A DNA stretch of 64,000 nt, from positions 7,703,683-7,767,682 of the forward strand of contig OU696589.1 of the NCBI GenBank assembly GCA_916048095.2, written 5' to 3'. The first letter of the stretch is position 1, and each line of letters opens with the position of its first letter. The stretch comes from Sacculina carcini. Lineage: Eukaryota > Arthropoda > Thecostraca > Sacculinidae. Made by a program: the position numbers and the translations under genes. The notes under the pieces were generated by a model that had not been told where the DNA came from, made no database searches, and was given only the letters and a program-made list of their open reading frames with translations. Shown piece after piece: positions 55,412-64,000 of the stretch.

Positions 55412-56137
55412 TACGGCAAAATGCCCTTTTTACCGCAGTTCCTGCACAGTGAATCTTTGGCAGGGCACCTCCATCGCGGATGAGGTGGTTTCCCGCAGAA
55501 CTGGCAAGTTGTTGACGTTTTGCGCATAGCAGAACATTCTGCATCTGAGTCCGGAGACGCCGCTTCTATAGGAGTGACCTCCGCAACTGCTGCATACGCA
55601 GGACGATAAGCAGCGGCGTTCATCTGAGCCATTTCTAGGCTGCGTGCAGTGGCCACTGCCGACTCCAATGTCAGATCAGATTTTTCTAGCAGTCGCTGAC
55701 GGATCTCGTCCGACGCCAGGCCAGATATAAATGCGTCACGAATCGCCTGGTTCGAATGTTCAAGTGCATTCACGGCGCCGAACTGACAATCCTTTGCAAG
55801 ACCTTTCAAAGATTGCAGAAACGAATCAATTTTTTCTCCTGTAGATTGTTTTTTTGGTGGCCAGCAGATGCCTTGCAAACACCGTGTTTTTGGGTTTGAC
55901 GTAAGTCGATTTCAACACGCTGATTGCTTCCTCATATGTTACACAATCGGAGATGAGAGAGTACACATTCGGTGAAATATAATTGATGAGAATGCTGAGT
56001 TTGTTCAGAGGAGTGTCTGGATGCATCGCAGAGAGAGATGAGATACAGTTGTTCAACGTTATATGCCAATGCGTCCACTGCTCCGCGGTGGTCTCGTCAT
56101 TGCCCTCGAAACGCAAAGGTTTCAAAAGATTTTCCAT
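55411..56137 (-). pseudogene. Gypsy-type gag with a homopolymer frameshift
   Basis: It starts at ATG 56135-56137 (MENLLKPLRFEGND). The N-terminal part is a capsid-like domain of the Gypsy/retrotransposon gag type (QWTHWHITLNN, LLATKK). A run of seven A at 55855-55849 shifts the frame after residue about 96; downstream the frame read from about 55878 continues as capsid (FLQSLKGLAKDC, AFISGLASDEIRQ, LTLESAVATAR) and a CCHC knuckle (CQFCGKPPHPRWRC), followed by the first half of a second knuckle at the gag/pol overlap. One base in a homopolymer separates the halves, so a sequencing error or a young mutation are both possible. Confidence 0.8.
55414..55432 (-). promoter_or_regulatory. Candidate -1 frameshift site between gag and pol
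   Basis: The gag frame ends at TAG 55411-55413, and the pol frame opens after TAA 55430-55432. The overlap contains AAAAAGGG (55431-55424). A -1 shift there completes the His and last Cys of a second CCHC knuckle and leads directly into pol. Position and register support recoding; no downstream structure was tested. Confidence 0.6.
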
Positions 56138-56156
56138 GATGGAACCAGCGTTGATT

Positions 56157-56173
56157 ATTTTGAGTTTAATAAA
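56157..56173 (-). promoter_or_regulatory. Putative self-priming primer-binding site
   Basis: Seventeen nt starting one base beyond the 5' LTR are the exact reverse complement of 56208-56224 inside the LTR, with a 34-nt spacer. Tf1/sushi-type elements prime reverse transcription by folding the RNA 5' end onto this position instead of using a tRNA. No tRNA-like TGG-starting site lies at the LTR edge. Function is inferred from position and complementarity. Confidence 0.65.
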
Positions 56174-56174
56174 T

Positions 56175-56513
56175 TGTCATGAAACTCAACGAGCCTGAAC
56201 GTAAGGCTTTATTAAACTCAAAATTCACGACATATCTGTGAACGATCAAATCATACATTTAAGCATCATACATCATACACAACAATTAACGCATCAAATT
56301 TACAAAATATAAGAGAGCGGATGCTCAACTTGTAACAGCAATGTTCATTGAGCACAACACGTATTTAGTTACATATTATAAACGAGACTATACGAAAACA
56401 TACCGAAAACAACCCTTAGCAAATAACAAACACTTCGAGTGGAAAATACATCGCCGCATTTCTCTCAGAGGGAAACCAGTCACTAGCAATAGCAAGGATG
56501 CCAGATCATAACA
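56175..56513 (-). repeat. 5' LTR of the Gypsy-type element
   Basis: 339 bp. In element sense it contains AATAAA within the arm 56224-56208, and that 17-nt arm is complementary to the segment just outside the LTR. Confidence 0.93.
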
Positions 56514-57288
56514 GTCCTTGTATTCCTCCACAATACTCCAGTTTCCACAGAAGCCTCCTGAATGGGACCTTGTCGAAAGCTTTGCACAAGTCCAAGTATA
56601 TGCAGTCCACCCACTTGTCCCTCTCCTGTACAACATCAATAATTTTGTTGTAAAAGAATAAAAGACTCGACACACATGATCTTGATTGTCTAAATCCGTA
56701 TTGTGCATTTGACAAAACCTTTTCTCTCTCCAGGTGTTTTACCCACTGGTCCTTGATGATTTTTTCACACACTTTACATATCACGCTGGTCAGTGATATA
56801 GGCCTGTAGTTGGATGATTCCTCTTTCGAGCCCTTCTTGTGAATTGGAACAATGCTCGAACATTGCCATTGTGAAGGAACTTCACCCAGGTGCAAGCTAG
56901 TACATATGACGTCATACAATGGCTCCGTCAACTCTTCCCTGCATTCCCTGATAATGCTCCCCTCAATTCCGTCTGGTCCAACCGATTTCCCATTCTTTAA
57001 CTTCGACAGTCTCTCAATCAGATCTTTCTTAGATAAACACACATCTCCCACAGGCCTACATTTCGGCAAGATTCGACTTCCATCAAAGGGACTTTCATCA
57101 GTGAACACCATGTGAAATTTATAATTCATAATTTCGCAGATTTTCTCTGGTTCAGTAATGGTCTCGCCTTCATGTTGAATTCTTTCGATGCCCACGTAAT
57201 TTTTCATCTTTCCGTTGACATACTTGTAGAACATCTTCGGTTCTTTTTCACATTTTTCAACTATTCTTTTTTCATAATTCATTGTTTC
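56514..57288 (-). pseudogene. CR1-like LINE ORF2 central part, beyond the Gypsy insertion
   Basis: It continues the LINE of 51091-52166: region before the RT and RT fingers/palm (GPDGIEGSII, NYRPISLTSVICK, YLDLCKAFDKVP). The 5' half of the element is missing, because at 57288/57289 the sequence jumps to the shared module. Confidence 0.8.
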
Positions 57289-58099
57289 AGTGCCCAAAAG
57301 ATTCAGAGAGAAAGAGAGTTCGAAGAGAAAAAAGTCTAGAAAGAGAGTTGGAAAGAAAATAATAAATAAATAACAATAAATAATAAACCATCATCCGATA
57401 ACAATCCATAATGTCACTCCGCCCACGTTCCTCAATAAATAATAACAATCAGCAATAAATATGTGATTAAGTAAATAACAGCCATTAGTAAATAATAATA
57501 AATATTAATAAATAAGTAATAAATAACAATCAAGAACAATACATATGATTCAATAAGAAACATCCAACAATAAATATTAATATGATTCAATAAGTAACAA
57601 CAACACAAATAAATTGTATTGTATTGTATTGTATTTCAAAACGACACAGTAAACATATAATAACACCAAACAACATATTTTCATGTGTCGGGGGAAGCCA
57701 TAAAGGCTTATATCCCTTGAAAAAAGCAAGAACAAATAAAATAAAAGAAGAAAATGAAAAAAACATATATATACAGTTTAGTTCAGTTGGAAATGTACAG
57801 TGGCAAGTAATAGACGCGTTGCTTGCTGTACCTTAAATTTACAGTTCAGCAAGAGCTCATTTTCATAATGAGATCATAAGAAGATCGGCAATCTATGATT
57901 CTATGAAATCTAAATATTCTAAATAAATAATAATCTAAATATTAAAGATGATTCTATGAAATCTAAATATGATTCAATAAACAATAACACCAATAAATAT
58001 GATTCAATATACAACAACAACAATAAATATGATTCAATAAACAGCAACAACAATAAATATGATTCAATAAACAACAACAGCCAACACTGAGTAAAAGTT
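57289..58099. repeat. Partial shared module, minisatellite and LINE tail, second copy
   Basis: Parallels 27880-28690 at offset 29409, including the LINE 3' tail insertion (57615-57963) with its TAAAT duplications. Confidence 0.8.
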
Positions 58100-58165
58100 C
58101 TACATTCAATCTACATTCAAAATATTATTCAAACTCCACGCGTCCGATTTTCTATACTATTTTCT

Positions 58166-58896
58166 CTACACTTGCGACAGGACACTCTTGAGTGCGTCGA
58201 ATGCTTCCTCAGCAGCCTGCGTCCACTCCAGCGGCACATTCTTTGGCTGTTTTCGGAGTACCTCGGTCAGTGGAAACGCGATATCCGAGAAATGTGGCAC
58301 CATCCTTCGGTAAAATCCGATCATGCCCAAGAATCTGCGCAGACCGGCGATGTCATTTGGGCGCTGCAACTCAGCAATTGCTGACACACGTTCACGCGGA
58401 GGGCCGATACCGTTGGCGCTGATCTCGTGGCCGAGGAACTGAACACAGTCGCAAAAAAACTGGCATTTTTCCAACGCCAGCCGGAGGCGGTGCTGCTGAA
58501 GCACATCAAACACAGCGGCGAGGTCGGCTGCGTGTTGTTTGGCGTTGTCAGAAAAAATCAAAACGTCGTCCAGGTACACGAATGCGCACGTTAGATGACG
58601 AAATGCATTATCCATGAAGCGCTGAAATGTCGCCCCGCTGTTTCTCAAACCGAGCGGCATATAAACGTACTCGTACAGCCCGAACGGAGTAGTCACCGCG
58701 GTTTACGGAATGTCACGCTCCGCCATTGGAACGTTATAATAGGCTTTCACCAGGTCTATTTTGCTAAACACGGACTTGCCGTGTATTCTCGAAGACACAT
58801 CATATATGTGAGGCAGCGGGTACCGATTCGGAATCGTGCGAGCGTTCAACGGCCGATAATCACCGGTGACACGCCACTCCGTTCGGGCTGTACGAG
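58166..58896 (-). pseudogene. Ty3/Gypsy RT fragment, second copy
   Basis: Same sequence and same in-frame stop as 28757-29487, with YLDDVLIF and FLGHEIS. Confidence 0.85.
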
Positions 58897-60111
58897 TTGC
58901 TTACACTTGCTTACACACAGACATTACACGCACATACACGCATACGCCACAAAATGTTTAACCCTAATTTTGATATATCTTCTAAAAAATATTTTCAACA
59001 AACCAATATAAAATATTTAGCCCCAATATATGGTTAAAGGTTAAATGCCTAAGTGGCAGCTGCTACACGGGAAGAAGCCGAAGCTTATAAACACACAGGC
59101 GTGCCCCGTGCAGCTCGCTGTCACCGCAGAACCGACCCTCTCCACGCTATGGCGCCACAAGGACGTAAGACGTATTAGAGAGGGCCACCTCCCCAGAATG
59201 CATGGCACAACTCATGACTGATATCTGGTACCATTTACTGCTGGGTTTACAGGGGCTGTGGGATTGTAGAATTCGCCCAATGAAATTCTGCTCCGCCGGG
59301 TTATAAATATTTACTTCATCCGCCTATGATTCTCGCTGCTGCGAAATCAACATCAGAGTTTATGTGCAAAGCGCATGACGTATTCGCTAGGGCGCTAGCG
59401 TTCAGGACAAAATCTAGCTAAAAATATAAAATAAAAACATTCATATTTAGACTTTTCTATTGGTTAATAGTTGTTATGGGTTTACTTTTTTCTATGTAAA
59501 ATTGTATTTGTTTTCTTTTATGAATTAAATATTTATTTTATTTATATAATATTTGTTACGCACAACGGGCGGGTTTCAATGCTAGATGGTGATGTTAAGT
59601 TATAAATATATTTTGGAAACATTATGATGAAAAAGTTTGGTCATTTTTCATTGTTTCGTGTCTGAGTTCTGAATTATTCAGCACGACGGGCAGGTTTAAA
59701 TATTAGGCGGTTTAAGCAAACTATTTTGTCAAAATAAATATAAAAATATAGAAATTTATACTTTTTATGGGTTTACTCTTTTCTTTTTTAATTCATATTC
59801 CATTTGTCTTATGAATTGAATACAAATTTAATAGTATGAATTGTTCCGCACGACGGGCGGGTTTACTTGCTAGAATTTCATCGTTTGTTACGTGTTTGTG
59901 TTCTGAATTATTCCGCACGACGGGCAGGTTCATATATGAGGCGTATCGAGGGATATTTTGTCCAGATAAAATGAAAATATTCACATTTAGACATTTCTAT
60001 TGGTTAGCATATTTACAGGTTAAATTTTTTGCTTTTAAATTTGTATTCATTTTATTTTATAGATTGAATATGAATTACATGTTATGAACTGTTCCGCACG
60101 ACGGGCGGGTT

Positions 60112-60178
<67 letters not shown>

Positions 60179-60446
60179 AATTCTCTGTCTGTCTGTGTGT
60201 GTATGTATGCTTGAATATGAGGTTAAAATAACTGGGCGGGCTCAATGATATAGATCAGTGGTTTCAAACGTAAAAGAAGCGATGGATCATTTTTTGAAAT
60301 ATGTCCCGCAGACAGCAACTATAGACAATAAAACGTTCAATTTCACCGTGTAGAATGCATTCTTATACAAAACTAACGGATTTGTCTTCAAGATCCAGAA
60401 CGGATCGACACGATCCACAACGGGCGGGTTTATATGCTAGACATTC
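58897..60446. repeat. Gene-less region and GACGGGCGGGTTT repeat array, second copy
   Basis: 58897-59411 parallels the unrecognised region 29488-30002. 59412-60446 parallels the repeat array, with a (TA)n tract at 60114-60173. Confidence 0.7.
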
Positions 60447-60475
60447 AGGTTAGGTTACGTCAAGAAATGATCACT

Positions 60476-61182
60476 AACTAGGGGTTGAGTTTGTGTCGGA
60501 TTGAGTTTGTGTGTGAGGTACGCTCGGTGCAGTGTCCGCCGTTTGCAGTGGGGCTGCAGTTGCTGGGTCCAGATGGACCGGTGGGGGTCACTGGTCCGGG
60601 CCCGGTGCTGTAGCTCCCGCGGACTCGTACCGGGCGGAGCTCGCAGCGAGCTCAGGGGTATTTCGGTGCCCGTATAGCGCGCACCACCACTGGCGTGGCA
60701 TCCCATGCTGGATCTGCCCGTCCCCCCAGTAGGGCCCCGTGCAGAGGTGGGTGGTCATGTGCGCAGAGACAAACAAACATTTAATGCGTCGAAACCTTCA
60801 ACCATCCCAACTGCTGGTCGTCCATCGGGCGATCGGCCACGGCCGCCGAAAGGTGGTCGTACATTGAGACACGACCAGGACGACACTCGTGCTGTTCCCA
60901 CTCCGATGGTGTTGGTGTTTGCCAGCACCGACGAGAAGACGAAGCTGTCATCGTTGAACCCGTTCCGACGTCTGGATGGATTCAGGAACATCGGAGACGT
61001 GCCTCTCGAAGCCAGCCGGCAGAGAGATGGTTCGTTGATGGTGAAATACGGCACTGAGACGGCAGCAGCCCGCGCGATAAAGGCAACCACTTTTCGTTAT
61101 CGCGTGGTTACGGGCGAAAACAAGCGTTGGGAGAGCACCCCCATCTCGGTGTGTGCGCACTCGACATTGAACCACGCCAGAG
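60476..61182 (+). pseudogene. I-type LINE 5' UTR and ORF1 N terminus, second copy, fused to a CA/GT tract
   Basis: Parallels 31073-31779 with ATG at 60705 and the same RRM-like block. At 61182/61183 it jumps into the CA-rich sequence equivalent to 26645, so the open frame continues meaninglessly through (GT)n to 61373. Confidence 0.8.
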
Positions 61183-61236
61183 CTCAAACACAACCGCACT
61201 CGCTCACGACAAATCACAGACTGAATCACAGACAGA

Positions 61237-61238
<2 letters not shown>

Positions 61239-61326
<88 letters not shown>

Positions 61327-61993
61327 ATAATAATAATAATAATAATAATTGCGTTTATTGCAATCGCCCGTAATGCGCTTTTCATTGCAATTTCATCCAC
61401 ACTTCACGCACACTCTCATTCACTCATGGATACATATATACACTTTCATACAGCGACATGCATATATACAGGTATACATAGAATTAAACATTGAATTAAA
61501 GATTGAACTAAACATTGAACTAAGCAGACACACACACATACACACATGCGAACATACTTTCATTCAGATATATGTGATAACATCAACTTGGCCGCATCGT
61601 AGTTGAGTCGTTTTCGTGCTGCATCAGTGCGCATTCTCGGCAATGCCAGTCGTCTAGTTGGGCGCAGATTTATGTCGTGCTGATTGGCCTGTTCAAACGT
61701 ACCGTAAAGAGCGGACGGTTTTTTCGTGGTCATTATTGTTCGAATGAGTCTTCTTCTGCTGTTTGTTATGAGGTCATCGACCGTTGGTAGGCAGAGTTGG
61801 CGGTAGGCTGAAGATATGTGGTCGTATTTTCGTTTTTTGCTCAGAACTCTCGCACAAAAATTGAGAATTATTTGGATGCGTTGTTTTTGGGTGATGCCAG
61901 TTGTGCCATAGACGGAAATGCAGTATGATAGTATGGATATGATGAATGCATTAATGATGTGTCTGTGTGTGTATTCTGGTAACGACGCTAGTG

Positions 61994-62041
<48 letters not shown>

Positions 62042-62337
62042 TAGGTGTACGTGTCTCCCTCTCTCTCTGAAAATTTTCTTGTCTACACTTTAAACTAAAT
62101 TTTAAATTTTAAAAATTGAACCAAAAACAAATATAGCGGTGAAAAGACAAAATGAACCCTTGAAAATGCGAAAATTTGGGTCAATATTCTGCAGACTACT
62201 CCTCCTAAACCAGCAATGGTACAACTATACAAATTATACCACTGTGTAGAAAATTGTCTGTCTTACTCAACAAACTATAATTCATACCCAAAAATTGAAT
62301 ATAAAACATGTAAAATGGAACAAAATCAATTATTATT
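61239..62337 (-). mobile_element. LINE 3' end with flanking microsatellites, second copy
   Basis: Parallels 26701-27792: (GT)n 61239-61321, (TAA)n, RT C-terminal remnant 61560-61994 on the minus strand, (GT)n 61996-62040, then AT-rich spacer. Confidence 0.75.
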
Positions 62338-63140
62338 ATTATTATTATTAATTACAGGCAAATCCAGTAGCATGGGAAGAGTGCAAGCACTATTACCACC
62401 CTAAGGTGGCCCCATGTACCGGAAGTGCCCAAAAGATTCAGAGAGAAAGAGAGTTCGAAGAGAAAAAAGTCTAGAAAGAGAGTTGGAAAGAAAATAATAA
62501 ATAAATAACAATAAATAATAAACCATCATCCGATAGCAATCCATAATGTCACTCCGCCCACGTTCCTCAATAAATAATAACAATCAACAATAAATATGTG
62601 ATTCAGTAAATAACAGCCATAAATAAATAAGAATAAATATTAATAAATAAGTAATAAATAACAATCAAGAACAATACATATGATTCAATAAGAAACATCC
62701 AACAATAAATATAAATATGATTCAATAAGTAACAACAACACAAATAAATATGATTCAATAAACAATAACACCAATAAATATGATTCAATAAACAACAACA
62801 ACAATAAATATGATTCAATAAACAGCAACAAGAATAAGCAACAGCAACAAGAATAAATATGATTCAATAAACAACAACAACAATAAATATGATTCAATAA
62901 ACAGCAACAACAATAAATATGATTCAATAAACAGCAACAACAATAAATATGATTCAATAAACAACAACAGCCAACACTGAGTAAAAGTATAATTTAATAA
63001 ATAACAACAACCAATAATAAATCGTAATAAATAGAGAGTAAAATAGGAATAAATATAAATAAATAGAAAATAAATAACAATAAGCATGAATAAATAACAA
63101 TAAGCATGAATAAATAACAATAAATATGAATAAATATACA
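62338..63140. repeat. Shared module and minisatellite at the start of a third unit
   Basis: 62338-62583 follows the 27793-28038 version. From about 62584 it follows the 1003 version (TATGTGATTCAG rather than TATGTGATTAAG), so the switch lies within the homologous module. The 30-bp array is one unit shorter than at 1003-1600. Confidence 0.8.
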
Positions 63141-63158
63141 ATTAATAAGACTCAACAG

Positions 63159-63398
63159 TCAATTCCGCTCTTTCAGTAGCATTTCATTTACTTTGGCCTT
63201 GAATTTGTTCAAATTGTTCTGCGAGAAAGCCTCCTCCTTCAACGTGTTCCAAGTAGACACAGTGGCCGGAAGAAAGCAACGTTGGAATTGTTTTGTACGA
63301 CAACGAATTGGAGCCATGCACTGGGGATGCTGTTTGGATGTAAACCGTGTGCTTCTTGCTGCCACGAAATCATCAGGAATTGACTTGCTCATCGGATG
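63159..63398 (-). pseudogene. CR1/L2-like LINE 3' coding fragment, third copy
   Basis: The last 80 or so codons of the LINE ORF (STWNTLKEEAFSQNNLNKF…), identical to 1608-1847. Cut at 63398 by a jump to gag sequence. Confidence 0.8.
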
Positions 63399-64000
63399 TT
63401 GATCGGCGGTCTGAGGGGACTACCGTGCCGCAGTCGCCAACGGCCGCACCCCAGCGGTCCCAGGCGTCCGCGACCCAGCGGCCCCAGACGGCCGCTCCCC
63501 AGCAGCCTGAAAAGGCTGCTGAACGGCGACCTGAGCGGGTCGCCGATCGGCCGGTCAACCGGCCGACGGACCGTGCTGGCAAATCGGCAGCGATGCCATT
63601 CAGTCAGGGCGGCAAAAAACCGGCCGCTCAGCAGGCTTCCAAGCCAGCATAGCGGACGACTCCGAGCCGGAGGAAATCCGGAGACTGGACGGTGGTTCAA
63701 CACAAGAGCCGCCGTTCAGTCAAGTCAGCCTCGCCGAGGAGTGACCGGCGAGCATCTCCCGGTCACAAAGAGAGAGCGGTGCCTGCTTCTCCGCGCTCGG
63801 CGGCTGCTAGCGCACCCCCTTCCGCACACGACGAGCGACTCCCACCACTGCCATGGAGGTGTAGAGTACCTCTAAGCGGAAGATCTCGGCCTCTTCAAGT
63901 GGGTTCCACATGACGCGGAGAGAGGATGATCGGCCAAGCGATGCGATTAGGTACTTGTGCTACCTGGTTTTTAGTGTATATGTGCCTTTCTAACGGGAGT
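63399..64000 (+). pseudogene. I-type LINE ORF1 C-terminal tail, third copy
   Basis: Parallels 6324-6924: Pro/Arg-rich and Ser-rich gag tail. A private nonsense mutation (CAGAGCGG to CATAGCGG at about 63649) interrupts it. It continues past the gag stop to the window edge. Confidence 0.75.

Larger units (their letters stand above)
52167..56513 (-). mobile_element. Complete Gypsy-type LTR retrotransposon, very young
   Basis: The 4347-bp element has two 339-bp LTRs (TG…CA) that I could not distinguish by eye and a 5-bp target duplication GTCCT (52162-52166 and 56514-56518). The empty site is preserved in unit 1 at 21957-21961. It lies on the minus strand: 5' LTR 56175-56513, gag, pol in the order protease-RT-RNase H-integrase (Ty3/Gypsy order), polypurine tract GGGGAGAG (52506-52513), 3' LTR 52167-52505. 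There is no env-like ORF. The primer site appears to pair with the LTR itself rather than with a tRNA. The insertion postdates the 32-kb duplication. Confidence 0.93.
31964..62583 (+). repeat. Unit 2 of the tandem duplication, rearranged at its right end
   Basis: 31964-57288 parallels 1-22731 apart from a 409-bp deletion, loss of one 1386-bp kinase repeat, a 27-bp insertion near 50301 and a 4.3-kb Gypsy insertion. 57289-61182 parallels 27880-31779. 61183-62583 parallels 26645-28038. From about 62584 the sequence switches to the copy that begins at 1003 through a shared homologous module, which looks like the start of a third unit. Confidence 0.85.

Noticed and set aside
52526..56137. Endogenous retrovirus with an envelope gene
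   Set aside because: No ORF lies between the pol end (52526) and the 3' LTR; the element is a plain Gypsy-type retrotransposon.

Overview
The window is eukaryotic, intron-poor, repeat-rich DNA, most likely from an arthropod and plausibly a crustacean. The evidence is at least four non-LTR retrotransposon (LINE) families, two LTR elements with target-site duplications, many (GT)n, (TA)n and (GAT)n tracts, and metazoan signalling domains (formin-like and atypical PKC). One LINE ends in a short tail containing repeated ACTCACATAGTTGT, which resembles CR1 tails I recall from decapod genomes. That species inference is from memory and weak. I saw no tRNA, rRNA, CRISPR array or bacterial-type operon.

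The window is organised as a direct tandem duplication of a unit of about 32 kb. Unit 1 is 1-31963, unit 2 starts at 31964, and a third unit or rearranged remnant starts near 62584. Order within unit 1: truncated I-type LINE ORF1 (1-757); a shared repeat module and a 30-bp minisatellite (758-1600); a CR1/L2-like LINE with a 2A-like motif on the minus strand (1608 to about 5380); an I-type LINE on the plus strand with gag, endonuclease, RT and RNase H, now dead (5391-10845); a giant intronless minus-strand ORF (11600-19801); a second CR1-like LINE on the minus strand (about 20886-26340), split by a 1.5-kb non-autonomous LTR element (24456-25955); the 3' end of a further LINE (26779-27450); a second module and minisatellite carrying a LINE-tail insertion (27793-28690); a Gypsy RT fragment (28757-29487); an AT-rich array of GACGGGCGGGTTT-bearing repeats (30003-31040); and the 5' end of another I-type LINE (31070 onward).

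Unit 2 repeats this order with four main differences. The giant ORF has one repeat fewer. A 409-bp piece of the I-type LINE is missing. A 4347-bp Gypsy-type LTR retrotransposon with apparently identical LTRs sits in the CR1-like LINE, and unit 1 keeps the empty site. The right end (57289-64000) is a mosaic of unit segments joined at junctions with 0-2 bp of microhomology.

The outstanding gene is the giant ORF, 2733 aa in unit 1 and 2271 aa in unit 2. Its N terminus looks like the GTPase-binding/FH3 region of a formin-like (FMNL) protein. The formin FH1/FH2 actin-nucleating part is absent and is replaced by Ser/Pro-rich linkers and four (or three) tandem, near-identical, apparently catalytically complete atypical-PKC kinase domains. 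I know of no described protein with this architecture. Most other genes here are retroelement proteins, many broken by stops or frameshifts, so the locus is best read as a transposon-rich segmental duplication carrying one unusual chimeric kinase gene. Mis-assembly of part of the mosaic cannot be excluded from sequence alone.
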